From the NCBI GenBank assembly GCA_013396655.1, contig WBMV01008589.1, forward strand, positions 155,846 to 219,845: DNA of 64,000 nt, given 5' to 3'. Below are positions 38,405 through 51,155 of this stretch, piece by piece; the first letter of the stretch is position 1, and each line of letters begins with the position of its first letter. The position numbers and the translations under genes are program-made. Under the pieces are notes generated by a model, which had not been told where the DNA came from, made no database searches, and saw nothing but the letters and a program-made list of their open reading frames with translations. The stretch comes from Campylorhamphus procurvoides (Eukaryota > Chordata > Aves > Passeriformes > Dendrocolaptidae).

Positions 38405-41400
38405 ACATTACATTGAGGCAGTATTCTGTTCCTGCTTGAAAAGTGTCTCAGGTGTTAATCTGGGTTCTGATAAATATGATATTATTACTTCTTCAGTTTG
38501 GACTTCATGAAAGATCCCCAATTCATTCAGCTAAACCATCAGTACTCGGTGTAGAAACTGAAATATTAGCGTATGAAAGCTGTTCCTTACCAGATGAATG
38601 TGATTATGTGAAGTGCATTTAAATTATTGTTGCCACTAGGGAATCAGCCAAAGTTTGTATCATCCTCAGTAGAGAGATTTGGTCTGTTATTAATCCCGTC
38701 AGTTCACAAGTCAGGCCTGCAAGTAGACCTCCAGTTCATTTTAGAGTTTGTGTTACAGTGTAGCCCAATTTTTCCTTCATTCTGCACCTGGCTAGAAGTT
38801 TAGGATTTCTTCTTCAGGGTTCAGTTCTCATCGCTGGCCTCTATCTGCTCTCAGTAATGCACTCTGCAGCCATTTAGAATTTGACTGCGACTGCCAGCCT
38901 GTTACATAGTTCATATAATTAATAGCACGTGATGCCAGTGCCTCATAACTGAACCACTCTAGTATTTCCTGGGTGAAAATGTAAGGGTGTGAAATACAAA
39001 GCTTCTTAACCTTTAGAAGAGATCAAGTTCTTCCTTCCCTGTGGAGTGCTGTCACAGCTGTAACTAAGCTACAAATGTAAATAAGTCACTTAAGTAATTT
39101 TGGAAGTATGTCTAGACTGAAACGTACTCTTCCTTTTTATTTGAAATAGCATAAATCCATCCAGCTTTCAGATACGCTGTAGGATGAGAAAAAATGAGTA
39201 AAATGGGGATTTGGAATGAGGTGATGGTTTTTCACATGGTTTTTCAGTTTAAAATTCATATGGTTAGTTACCTTTGTTGAGTCTGAACTATTCTAAACGT
39301 TGGTTAATTTGAGATATAGGAAAAACAGGCATTTTTTAAAATCAAAGTGAGTAAGTCAATGCCTGAAAATGCCTTTCAACTTACAAAGATTGTTGTGAAA
39401 ATTGTGTGACAGTGAAGGTCTTCCATCTCAAAAAGGCATTTCAAATCTTGCATAATGGATTTTTTTCATGTGCATGTTGTGTAATTACTAACGTTGTCGA
39501 GACTACTGTCCTCTAAGTTGTTTGGGACAAACCTCATTTAAGATAGTGAGGATGAAAATGCACCCAAGTGAATTTAATGTCACTATTTACTTAAATACGC
39601 TGTTCAAAATCTTGTGCCTCCTAGAAAGCTTTTAAAGATATCTTCTTCTTGGTCACAAAATATTATTTTTATTTGCACAGTGATGCTTTACATGGATCAG
39701 ATCTCTTGATTATAGCAGAAATTAAAGGGAATGGATCTGGTTTTATTCATTTATTGTTTCTGGGGACAAAAGCCTCACTGAAGTTCAGTGATAACCATAT
39801 AAAGTGCAGCCTGATTTATATGTCAGATACTCTAATCTGTTCCAAATTCAGAATTTTGGAAAACTGCCACTGAGGCCACTTAAATATTGTGGCAACATTG
39901 GTTGCTAATACTAAGCTCTTTCTGCCAGAACATTAATTGCAATTTGAGTGTACAATTTTTTACCCAGTTTGTAGAGAGAGTTATATTTTTCAACAGAACA
40001 AACAAGAAGTAAATTTGTATGTTCAATAAAGGTACTCTCTATCCAGCATCAATGGTTACGGTCTAAATCTTCTTTATAAAATGTTTTTGTTAATAATACA
40101 AGGAAAACTCTCAGAATATTTAGGATTGGTTTCAGTGAGAAATCTGGCACAATTAGGAGTGGAAACACACAATATTTCACTCGTTGTGTGTTCTCACAGT
40201 AAAAGGCTTTGTAGCAGAGAGAGATTTGGGTCTAAAAAATGGATCAAGGCACCATTTTCAGTTTGTGTTTTTGAGTATAGACTAGAATTGGTTTGGGCTT
40301 CGGTTTCTTTTAATTGAAATAGCAATTTAAGAATCAAGTTAATGTTGAGTTAGCCAGACTGTTTTTATATTGCAATATTTCATTTCTGTTAAGAACTAAA
40401 TCACACTGCACACTGTTAGTGTCTACTCCATATAAATCTGATAATGTCTTCCACAATTTATTACCAGGATTTCCAGTTTAATGCAGCATATACTATTGAA
40501 CTTTGCATGGTACAGTTCCTCAGGATAAACACCTAAAAATGTTGGTTATATTTCTCTTATAATCCTAGCTTTATATACATTTTCTAAAATGCAGGTTTTT
40601 TCTTTGCCATAATACCAAAGATTTAGATTATAAAATACAGTTTCCTTAAGATTAGCACCAGTCTCTGCAGATTCAGTTGCAGAAGCTTAACTGTGACAAA
40701 CACAGTAAACCCCTGAAAACTAAGCTGCAGTCTTTTTCACATGCCGATGCTAGCTTGGGGAACGACAGAAAAAATGCTGCTGTAATTTATGCCAGTGAAG
40801 CACAAAGATGGATTAAAGCCATGTTTGCTCCCCTCCTCCCATCCAGACTTGAGCCAACGTTCCTCCACTAGTCTGGAAAAACTGGCACTGTGTTACGTCT
40901 CTCCTGCTAAGGCCATTGATTTACTCAGCTACATTTTTAAAAAGTTGACAAAATACTTACTTGATTTTTACAAAGGGTAAATGAATGCCAGAGGTCTATA
41001 TTAGAAACACATTGGAAATAGGGGTTTCTTTTCTATTTGGCAAAGAAATAGGCATTTGTTTGGGTTTTAGTACTGCCACTAACCTTTAAAGGAAGAAAGA
41101 AAAAAACCCTTCTGCTGTAAATCTTTTTTTTTCCCCTCCACTTTTCTCTCTTTCACCCTTGTACTGCTAGAATGTGGTCAGAACTTGCTTGTTATGTAAA
41201 TGCTAACCCCTACCTCACTGCTTCAGTCAGTAATTCGTAATAATGAATTGTTCTCCTAAAGTTTTGTATTTATTGCTTCAGGCTGTTCAGCATGTCTGAG
41301 AAACTTAGAGCATTTGGAGTGGGTTTTTTTGTTTGTTTATTTTTGTTAATTCCTCCTTGTCTGAGTTTATTTGGACTAGGCATCTGAGCCTTGACTACTG

Positions 41401-42853
41401 TTTGACTTAAATTCAGAGATGATCCATGCTTTACTCAGGGGATATCTAGTGTTAGATTTACTGTCTGGAAATACCAGATTTTTTTTATTGCCAGCAAATT
41501 TAGTGAAGAATGAAGAAATAATCGTCTAAATCGTTATTAACCTAGCTTAAGCTTCCTGCTTATTTACACACCTTTTCAAGCACTCCAGTTTCATCTCATA
41601 GAATGATATGTTTAAGCAGTAAGGATTCAGACATATCTGGAATGGGGAGAGGGAGGTACAAAACAGAAAGGAGGGTGTTCAGAGAAGCTGAATGTTGCGA
41701 ACATATGAGGGTTTTTTGTGCTAGAAATGTTCTTCTCTCCTTCCCCTCTTCTAGCTCTGCGCTGATAAAATACTGCCTGACTGCTTTTGTTAACCTGGGG
41801 AGGTGATTAGCTGACTGACTTCAGATGTTACACAAGATATTGCCAGAGACAGGATGCTGGATTGGGTGGATCATTCCAGTATGGTGGTTCTCATGTCCTT
41901 GTAGTAAATGCTATGTAAAGTTTTTCTACACTAGTGCACTGTCTGGAACAACATCTGGAATTTGCATTCTTCCAGGCCAATCTGCTCTACCAGGAGCAGT
42001 TGTCTATTTAAAGCACCCATCTTCTTGCATCACACTACTTAAGCTTTTTGTGAAGGGGTCAAGGATGTAGTTAAATATACTATATATGAATTGTTACAGA
42101 ACAGATGCAGTATCAAGATAGAATAACTGAATTTTTAAGAGAAAAATATTTATTGCTTAAAAAGGTAAATCATCACAGTTTTACATATTTCTAATTCTGA
42201 TATTATGAGAACTAATCACATTTTCCCACAGCTTCTCTTTGAATTAGGTTTTTCGTAGTTCAGTTGATTTCCTCATGTCTTAGAAGGTTACTTACAGTGA
42301 AATATCCTTTCAAGAGAAAAAAAAGCGTCGTACTATCTTGAGCGGTGGAAGGATACAATACTACATTAGTATTCACCACGATTATGTTACTTTGTTCGCT
42401 TTTCAAAACCTAATGTCTATGTTTTTTGTTTTTATTCTGGAGATCCCATAGTAAGGGCAACTATTTCTTATAGTTTCTGCAGTGATTATTTTGGGGTAAA
42501 ACTAAGCATATAACATTCAAATAGAGTATCTCAAAAGGTATTATGTTAGAAATATCTGCAAAAGTTCTGTTATGTTCATTTTATGCTGTAGGCCTACAGT
42601 TCTAAGAAAAAATATAAACAATTAGTTCTTTGGTCTGTAGAGGACCCACAACTTGCTGATTATTCTGAAGAGGTTAAGCCAGTTTTTTCATCCTCGGGTA
42701 CCATGCAAGTCCAAAGGGCTAGTCAAAGTTAAGAGAAAGGTACAAGCTGAGTTTGTATAATATATTTAAAGCATATTTTCATCAATTTTATTTGCTTAGC
42801 ACTGGGGACATTTCTGCTCTGTAAGAGCAACAGTAAAACGTTACCTCCATTGT

Positions 42854-43431
42854 TGTCATGGTTTAACCCCCAACATCAACTAGGCCCCATGCAGGTACTT
42901 ACTCCTCCCAAAGCAGGACTGGGGCGAGGATGGGAAGGGTTAAAGCTGCAAAAGTCATGGGTTAAGATACAGTCAGTTTAATAGCAAAAGCAAAAGCAAA
43001 ACAAGGAATTAATTCACTACTTCCCATGGGCAGGCAGCTGTTCAGCCATCTCCAGGAGAGCAGGGCCCCATCATGTGTAATGGTTACTTGAGAAGACAAA
43101 CATCACCACTGCAAACGTCCCCCCTGCCTCTTTTTTCTTCCCAGCTTTATGTACTGATCATGACGTCATATGGTCTGGAATATCCCTTTGATTAGTTTGG
43201 GTCGCCTGTCCCAGCTGTGTCTGTTCCCAGCCTCCCATGCACCCCCAACTTTCTTGCAAGAGTGGCAGTATGAAAAGCAGAAAAGGCCTTGGCTTTGTGT
43301 AAGCCCTGCTCAGCAATAACAAAAACATATCTATATTATCAACACTGTGTTCAACACAAATCCAAAACACAGCCCCATACCAGGCACTGTGAAGAAAGTT
43401 AACTCTACCCCAGCCAAAACCAGCAAAAACA
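42854..43431 (-). mobile_element. Solo LTR of an avian endogenous retrovirus (ERVL-like)
   Basis: This element of about 580 bp begins TGTCATGGTTTAACCCC and ends near cccagccaaaaccagcaaaaaca. Its right half is the reverse complement of a very common avian LTR that I remember as starting with a gctggttttggctggggtagagttaa motif. That half includes caataacaaaaacatatctatattatcaacactgtgttcaacacaaatcc, then ggcactgtgaagaaagttaactc. The family label is from memory. No tRNA primer site, polypurine tract or viral gene flanks it, so it looks like a solo LTR left by recombination. I do not see a clear target-site duplication at the ends chosen, so they may be off by several bases. Confidence 0.8.
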
Positions 43432-43683
43432 GCTGAAAGCTGAAATACTGTAAGCTAATAGTACTCCATTCATCTGAAAGCTGGAAAATACCTCTTTGGG
43501 GTCTTGAAATTAACTTCAGCAGAATACATGGAGGTGGGGGTATTTACAGTAATAGTAAAACTTAAAATTTCCGTGTAAAATCTGTGCGTTGTATCATAAT
43601 CACTAATGTGGATGGAAACAAGATTATTTTGATGTAGTAAGTATTTGATGTAAGTATTTAACCTGTGAGGTTGACTGCAATAT

Positions 43684-43790
43684 CACAGAATTATAAAATA
43701 TGCCAAGTTGGAAGGGGCCCACTAGGATCGAGTCCAACTCCTGGCCCTGCACAGGGCCATCTCCAAGAGTCACACCATGGAAGTAGCATA
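43684..43790 (-). mobile_element. Short CR1 3'-end fragment
   Basis: The sequence cacagaattataaaatatgccaagttggaaggggcccactaggatcgagtccaactcctggccctgcacagggccatctccaagagtcacacc is the reverse complement of a CR1 3' UTR end. Only about 100 bp remains. It lies 250 bp from the solo LTR and 350 bp from an oppositely oriented CR1. Confidence 0.85.
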
Positions 43791-44139
43791 TTATAACCAT
43801 TTCCTCAATATTCTTCTAAGCACTTTTTTTGTATTTAAAACATTTATGGAATAACTAATTATTTTAATTCAGCTGGATCTGAACAGCAAACCTTATTTTT
43901 CTTTTTAAATATGTCAGTAAACTTGAAAAATAAGTTTTTATGAGCACACAAAGGAGAGACAAGAGGTCTGATCATTAGGGAGAGATGGAGAAACAAAGGA
44001 ATATGGAATGGTAGAAACAATTATTAAAATAAAAGAACAAGTGAAATCTCTTAGTGATAACAGTCACAGCAGAAACCTAGGACCACAGATTTTTACTAGG
44101 AGGTTTTGTGGGAGTCAGGCTTTTCTCCCAATTAACCAG

Positions 44140-44345
44140 CAAGGATGCAGCCTCAAGTTGGACCAGAAGAAGTTTAGATTGGATATTAGGAAAAATTTCT
44201 TCACCAGAAAGGTTGTCAGGCACTGGAACAGGCTGCCCAGGGAAGTGGCCATGGTTTATTGATGGTCTTGGCATTGGTGGGTTAAGACTTGGACTCAGTG
44301 ATCTCAAAGGTCTTTTCCAACCTCAGTGTTTCTATAATTCTTTGA
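44140..44345 (+). mobile_element. CR1 LINE 3'-end fragment
   Basis: Translation of the + strand gives [30 protein letters not shown], the end of CR1 ORF2, over about 44158-44250. It is followed by a short 3' UTR and a tail (cttttccaacctcagtgtttctataattctttgatt) that is a mutated CR1 terminus. This is one of the better preserved ORF2 ends in the window, but only about 200 bp is clear. Sequence from 43980 to 44140 may be a diverged extension. Confidence 0.88.
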
Positions 44346-47300
44346 TTATAAATGTGGTTAAAGTGAAATCATACCTGGTTTGTCAAACCAGGCTCAAACA
44401 GGAAGTGTGTGATTCAGTGGAAAGTTTGAATACCAACTGCTACAGAAGAGTACAGGCTTTCATAGGTAATTTAGCATAGCTCTGATACTATGAGTTAATG
44501 AGACAAAAAATACTCAAGGAAGTTGTTTGCTGCAAATGTCTTTTTTGTGATAGGAATGGCTGTATGAAACAGAATTATAGAGATGAATCTATCTTTGAGA
44601 CTGTGTCTATCTATCACAATATTTAGGATATCAACCCTCATTGCTATAAGAATCGAAACCTACTTCGAGTACTTTGGAAAAAATTATTTTTCTTTAATGA
44701 TCTGTAAGAGAGAGAAACTTGGATTACAGGACTCCTTTGCATGAGAAGAGGGATGATGGATTATTTTACATGAAAAAAAATCCCAAAGTTGGACAGTGAG
44801 ACAGAGCAGACAAGCCAGTAAACTTGCTTACAGGAGTTGTATTACACAGAGCACTTAGTGATGGTTGCAGATTCCATTAGAGACATAAACATATTTCCTC
44901 TGTCCTGCTGCCTTGTGTTTACGAAATTATTTGTAAAGCTCTTGGACACTCCTATGGAAGGAATAATAACAGCATCCTGATCCAAGAGGCTTGTTTTGAT
45001 TGTAGCATCTCAAGTCTAGAAAAAAGATGGAAACAAGATTAGATGTTGTTAATGTATTTCCTCCTTCAAAATTTGCTTTATTTTATGGTTTTGACATTGT
45101 GTTTGTCCTGTTCGTACTCTTGTTCTCTTGCCTTGATTCAAAATTTATGCTTGTTTTCAATTGTCATTTGACATTTTTCCTCACTCTATTTAGATTTTGA
45201 GCAGTCTCTCTGTTTCTGTTTCTCATTCTTACTCTTTTTTTAGTCTCTACCTTCCTCAATTGATTTTTTGTGGTCTCATAACTGCCTCTCAGTGTTTCTC
45301 CACTGTCTCTCCTATTCCTGTGACACCCACTAGTCTGCTGGGAGAGAAGAGAGTGCCAGTGAGTTCATTCTTCCAGAACAGCTAAAATATTTTTTCCTTG
45401 GGAGAGTGGTCCCCTTTGTTTAGATCTGTGGATTCACTCATCTGTTTTCTCATCTGTTCACGTGAGTTACATTTCCATCCACTGCCTAGATATCTTGAGG
45501 GTGATGGAAGGATAGTGTTATAATGTTTCCTACATTAATGATTCATGCTTTCCGTTCAACATATTAATTTACAATATTTGAAGGAAAATGTTAGCAGCAA
45601 TTAGAATATAATTTAAGGAAAGCAGTAGTGCTTGAGTACCTCTCTTTATTTTTCTTTTAAATGTGTGATGTTTTTTGAAATTGTGAAAACTAGGAAGCAC
45701 GTTACTTGCAAGCAATGCTGAACTCAGAAATGAATGGTTGTACCAGTAGTTATAGTACATATTGGTCTCCTTTATTTAGACAGCCTGTACATTGCAAGAA
45801 GGAGCACAGAATTTCTTGACACAGATACTTACTCTTCTGTCTTCATTTGAAGTATCTGGTGGAAAGAACCAATAACTATCAGAAAACTATGCCATCATCT
45901 GCAATATTCTGATATTGTAAATGTTACAGCAATGTTACTAGTTGCTTTATTTATTTGGTGCAAAACCAAAGGGTATAATGCCACTGCAGTGTTTTATGCA
46001 GACACCTCCAAATTGCAGACACCTGCCTAAAACTGCTTAGCAAGTTACTGCCACTCTGCCAGAAGCTACTATCCTCACCACAGAGTTGACAGAGTGTAAC
46101 TTTTGTTCACACCTGCTAATGATTTCCTGCAAAGCTCAACCGCTAAAAAACGCTGATGCAGGTGAGTGCAAGATAATGTTCTGCGCTCTCAGCTGCAGTG
46201 GTGGAGGCACAGGAAGGCTTGCTCCATAGAGCCACATGTGCAAGGGAGGTGGTAACAGCTAACAGCTATATCAGTTTGAAAAAGAAGTGTGGACTGAGAA
46301 ATACAGCTTTGCACTTTCATTCAGTTAGAATAAAAACAACTGATGCCTGAGTGGATTTATATCTGGAGATTTGAGCTTCATCAGTACTGCAGAAGCATAG
46401 TGCTTCATTACTGCTGCCAAGATTCAGAATTATTCAGTTCACTGATTTTCACTTCAGTTTCTACCAAAGGAGGTTCTGGAAAGGCCAAAGTTGTTGGATT
46501 ACCAGGCTTTTCTTTATGCTACACTTAACATGACTGCCACCTGTCAGCAGCTGGTGTATGGTTCAGATCCAGTGCATGGCTCACACATCTCAGAATCAAA
46601 GGGATTACAGTATATCATATCTTTTCTTACAAGTACTGTCTCACTAGAGGAGTTCAAAAGAGCCTGATCTGTTTGCTGACCTGAGAATATCGCTAGGCCA
46701 CAAGAGTATCCACGTACCTTTGAAATCCTGTGCTGTCTCCAAAGCCACCTTAAGTTAACTCAGGTATTTCAGTCTAACATTTCAAGACATTTCATTTTTG
46801 GAATACAGAAGAGAACTGACTATTGAGTGTTCTTTAGTAACACTGATGGAAAGAAGTGCAGCAGAACAGCTGCTCCTGCATTACATGGGATAGAACCTTG
46901 GTTAACCTGTAGGATGCTGTCATCTGGTCAGGGTGAAAATCAACCCTCTCCATGCAAAGATTGCTCATTCTGATTTGTAGCACTCTCTTAATAAAGAATG
47001 TTAAAGAAATAATTTTGTGGTTACTTATTCTAAAGAAAGACAACAATTTGCTGTTATAGATACTTCAAACCTAGGGTCATCAGTTTTGGCAAGATGTTTT
47101 GTTAAAACTAGTTTTTAGCAAAAATGTATTTCTCTCCAAAAGTAAGGGTTTGTTTTCTTGTGTGAAAACATAGTAGAGCTGAATACCTTTTATCCTATAG
47201 AAGAAAGGTCTATTTTAAAGTTAAATTTTGCAGTCATTTAAAATGAGCTTTCAACAGTCACTGGTAATCACAAGTTAGTAGGTTCCCAAAGAACAGAAAT

Positions 47301-47635
47301 AAAGAGATGAAGTTAGTGCTTTCAGTACAATGACAGCAAAAACATGACTGGGCAGCCAGTTCCTCACTGAACCCAGGAGCATGCAGAAGAGAAGAGAGCT
47401 ATAAACCAAACAAGGAAAAGTCTCATGACACCTGTACTTGTGGACTTGGCAGCCCTAACTCTGCACTTGGAAAATTATGCAAATGCAAACTTCTGTTGGA
47501 GGAGCTTAAGTAAGATTACTTTAAATTCAAATAATTAATACAGAAATAATTACTAAATATTCTTGTATGATTTTATTTGCTTTTGTAAAAGAGTACTGAG
47601 TGTGATTTAATATTTACATAGATACAGAGCAGGTC

Positions 47636-47657
47636 TGTATCTATGAAGATAGATACA
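47636..47657. repeat. Perfect 9-bp inverted repeat (hairpin)
   Basis: TGTATCTAT and ATAGATACA flank the 4-base loop GAAG. The arms are exact reverse complements. It lies in the last CWC27 intron with no flanking feature I can connect to it. Confidence 0.8.
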
Positions 47658-49020
47658 CACCTGTGAAGTGTGTGACTTGCTAAAAATAAACTTGAGTTCA
47701 CAGCAGGAAAACGTTTTTTAACCACAATCTGTGTTTGTTTTGCTTTACCTATGAGATGCTGTGTCTGAATTTGATTCTAGGAATATCAAAAAGTGTCTTA
47801 ATATTGGCTTATTTTTAATCACAGCTGGGAATGTCTCAGTGGAAAGTTATGAATAATGGTCAGGAACTATGACTTCTTTCAGTTCTTTGGGAGAAGAAAA
47901 CATTGCTTAGTCTAAATCTAGTGCATCTACTTTGCAAACTACCTGGGGCACATTATGGCCCAACCCAAGAACTAGAGATGCATTTATTTTTAATTCCTGT
48001 TAGTTGAATCCTGCAAGTTGTATCCTGAGTCGTGGCATTCTTGGAAAACCTGAGTTGATGGAAGGGCTAAGTGTGACTACACTTCTATAACACACTTTAA
48101 CCATGTACCAAGAGATGACTCCATCTCTTTAGGTCTATGCTTTAATTCAGACTAGGATAGTGTGATTAGGTATTTGTACTCATCTTTAATAAATTGAGAA
48201 GAATATGACAAATGCAGAAAGCACGTTCACTAAAATAAATTACTTCAGTGCCTCCACTGTGAGACAATGTTTTTATAATTAAACTGCAAATATGCAGTCA
48301 TGAGTCACTCTGATGGTACATTATGTTATTCTGAATTGTAGAGATGAGTAAAAAAAAAGTTTGGGTGTTAGTAGTGTGTATGGGGTTATAAACTGCTCAA
48401 GATTTATACACTGGAAACAACTCTTAAGTATTTATGAAACCCATGTGTCAAGAATCAGTTATGATGAAAATTCTCCATTTTTGTTTTAGGAATTTTCTAA
48501 AGCATTCAAACAGATCCCATATGGTCTTTAGCTTTGAATTTTTCCTAGTTTCTTTAATAATACTGTATTGTAATCTACATTAACTGAGTTGATTCTCGCT
48601 ACCTTTATGTATGGAGATTTGCACTAGAGCTCTTTGAAAACCCTATTTAATTCAGGACCTCTTACATGTTGCAATAGACCAATAAAGCTGTATTTCATTG
48701 TCCACAAAACTCTTCCTTTTGACACTCCCGTGTTTTGCCTGGATTTTCTGTCACAAGGACTGTTGACAAATAATGTTGACATCTAATGCTATAAACATTG
48801 ATATGCTTAGATACAGTTTTGTGTAGTTCTTAAGTTGTCCCAGCAAAATCAAAGACGTTTTGAAATTCATTAAAACAGAATCCAAAGATTAAGTGGGGGG
48901 TTTGCCTACTCATGTGTGTTTGTAATGAAAAACCATTTAATTCTGTTTTGCAGGGGGTTTTTACAATGAACATATAAACTTTTCCATATATAAAATGTAT
49001 AAATAAACATACAAACACGC

Positions 49021-49668
49021 ACTACCTCTCTGGGAAACCTGTTCCAGTGTTTCACCACTCTCATTGCAAAAATGCATCTTCCTTAAATCTAGTCTGAATT
49101 TACCCTCTTTTGGTTTAAAACCATTATCCCTTGTCCTGTCACAATAGGTCCTGCTAGAAAGTATGTTTATAGACTCTGTTCTGTACTGAAAATCCACAAT
49201 AAGGTATCCTTGGAGCCTTCCCTTCTCCAGGATGAACAGCCCCAACTCTCAGCCTTTCCTCATAGGAGAGGAGCTGCAGCCCTCTGATCAGCTTTGTGGC
49301 CTCCTCTGGACCTGCTCCAGCAGGTTGATGTCCTTCCTGTCCTTGTGCTGAGGACCCCAGAGCTGGATGCAGCACTGCACATGAGGTCTCACCACAGCAG
49401 AGCAGAGATGCAGAATCCCCTCCCTCGCCCTGCTGGCCATGCTGCTTTTAATGCAGCCCAGGACACGACTGGCTTTCTGGGCTGTGAGTGCACATTGCTG
49501 GGTTATGTTGAGTTTTCAGCTATCACCCCCAAGTCCATCTCATCAGGCCATCTCCCAATCCCTGCACCCCCGGCCTGGATTGATGCCAGGGATTGTCCCA
49601 GCCCATGTACAAGACCTTGTACTTGACCTTGTTGAGCCTCCTGAGTATCATATGGGCCCACTTCTCAG
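49021..49668 (-). mobile_element. CR1 LINE fragment lacking its 3' tail
   Basis: The - strand encodes CR1 ORF2 C-terminal motifs, e.g. ATKLIRGLQLLSYEERLR (about 49290) and FKPKEGKFRLDLRKMHF (about 49110). It extends to the ...gggcccacttctcagtcatg region near 49668. The reading frame is broken. Unlike most CR1 copies, the 3' UTR and terminal repeat are missing: at 49020 the element joins AT-rich sequence (aaaatgtataaataaacatacaaacacgc). Confidence 0.92.
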
Positions 49669-50164
49669 TCATGTAATTGTGATGTTTTCAGATAACTGGA
49701 ATTTGCTGAAATAAGGAAATATCTAACGTGGGGGAAACTTCTAATCAACAGTAGAAAAAACATTGAATTTAACAAGGCATTTGTTTAGTCTGGTATTCAA
49801 ACAATTAAAAAGCATAATCTGAACCAAGTTAATGTGAAGCAGCAGGATATGAAGCATTCTCCTTTTGATCTTGTATGTACCTACTTAAAGTGGTTTCCAT
49901 GTAAGCTCTTCCCCGCTTTCGTAAAACCCTACACCCTAGTGAAAGTAAGTCCAAAGTGACTAATAGGAAAACTTGAGAAATACTCCCTATTCCTGGGAAA
50001 AATTTGCCATACATTTTGGAAGATATGATAAATAGAAAAAGAAAGAAAACAGACTTTAGTATGTGAAATAAACTTCAGCAGAGACAACTCGATTTGTATT
50101 TAGCTGTATTTTTCAAAATGGGTCTTACAAAAGTAGTTACCTTAAAATACTAGGGTCTGCTAAG

Positions 50165-50200
50165 AAATTAAAAAAAAAAAGGGGAAAAAAAAAAAAAGAA
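50165..50200. repeat. A-rich tract upstream of last CWC27 exon
   Basis: Two runs of A separated by GGGG lie about 130 bp before the last CWC27 acceptor. It is low-complexity sequence; I see no attached retrocopy. Confidence 0.85.
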
Positions 50201-50329
50201 TCTCAGGTCAATTCTATTTTGCTATGCCCAAAATAAATCATGGTGGTAAAATCTTGGCCTGCCTATCATAATTACAAATTACAGCTTTCCATTCTTTCAG
50301 TAAGTTTGAGCTATGTTTTATTTTTGTAG

Positions 50330-50492
50330 GATGTCACATGTACTTCAGTTTGAAGACAGAAGCAGAAAGGTGAAAGATGCAAGCATGCAGGATGAAGACA
50401 CTTTCGAGATCTATGATCCACGAAACCCTGTAACTAAGAGGAGGAGAGAAGAAAGCAAGAAGATAATGAGAGAAAAAAAGGAAAGGAGATAA
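50330..50492 (+). CDS. CWC27: CWC27 terminal coding exon
   Basis: The first base completes the split Trp codon (TG|G). Then 53 codons follow, starting MSHVLQFEDRSRKVKDASMQ, passing through DTFEIYDPRNPV, and ending in a basic tail (KRRREESKK, then MREKKERR) with TAA at 50490-50492. The acceptor is ttttatttttgtag. The match to the human CWC27 C-terminus is near identical over this exon. The Lys/Arg-rich tail is consistent with nuclear location. The frame joins all three earlier exons without adjustment, so this gene copy looks intact over the visible part. Confidence 0.97.
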
Positions 50493-50745
50493 AAGGCATG
50501 TAAAGCTAGCCAGAGCTGCCTTGGGAAGTGACTGCAATAGAACACTGGCTCTTTTGCAAGCTGATTCTAAAAATATCACTGGACAAGTGTGAAAAGGAAT
50601 CTCTCAAGAACCTGTCATGCAGTTTTGAAGTAGAGCTATCATTTGTTTCTTAACTTGTGCAGTCAAATACTCTGCATTCATTATCCAACCTCTCTAAAGG
50701 TTTTTAGAATTATGTGTTTAATAAAACAGCTGACTTGGCTTTTGT
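50493..50745 (+). other. CWC27: CWC27 3' UTR (proximal form)
   Basis: The UTR runs from the stop codon to an expected cleavage site some 15-25 bases after the AATAAA at 50720-50725. The following sequence is T/GT-rich (ttggcttttgtgtgtac), as expected of a downstream element. The end is inferred; longer forms are possible. Confidence 0.75.
50720..50725 (+). terminator. CWC27: Polyadenylation signal AATAAA of CWC27
   Basis: This is a canonical hexamer 228 bases after the stop codon. A GT-rich stretch (tttgtgtgt) about 20 bases downstream supports its use. Confidence 0.8.
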
Positions 50746-51127
50746 GTGTACTTTCATTACAATAGTCACCATCATTGTTTAATCAGTATATGGTAACTAA
50801 AAACTTTTCAAAAAATGAGAATTTACCTAAGCAGTGGTGAAATTAGAAGACAGAAACCACATCTCTGCAGGGTTTTAAGATTTTCTGAAGGTGCAACTTT
50901 ATTTTTTTTCTTTTTTTAAAAGACATGTAAATGTTGCAATAGTAAACATTTCCTGCCTGAATCATCCTGCCATAGAATTAAGATGATGATGCACTGTCAG
51001 TACTCCATAGAATGGTTCCAGCTTTTTGAAACAGACTGAGTTTAATTTGAGAATTTGATTACTATTTCCTCCTTTTGAAATACATATTCCAATACAGATC
51101 GCAGCTTGGGAAGCTGGAATAATACAT

Positions 51128-51155
51128 TATGGATAGTGTTATTTCACTATCCATA
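51128..51155. repeat. Perfect 11-bp inverted repeat, 6-base loop
   Basis: TATGGATAGTG and CACTATCCATA are exact reverse complements separated by TTATTT. It lies about 400 bases after the CWC27 AATAAA, so it is in read-through or extended 3' UTR sequence. Confidence 0.85.

Larger units (their letters stand above)
33070..50329 (+). other. CWC27: CWC27 last intron (17,260 bp), repeat-rich
   Basis: The intron begins GTGAGT and ends atttttgtag. It holds most of the repeats of this window: CR1 pieces at 34006-34260, 36455-36560, 37480-38404, 43684-43790, 44140-44345 and 49021-49668, and a solo LTR at 42854-43431. The remaining stretches (33070-34000, 34260-36450, 38410-42850, 44350-49020 and 49670-50329) are AT-rich with no exon or repeat I can name, apart from small microsatellites and one hairpin listed separately. 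Confidence 0.85.

Noticed and set aside
49294..49714. Two + strand open frames (110 and 91 codons)
   Set aside because: Antisense shadows of the - strand CR1.
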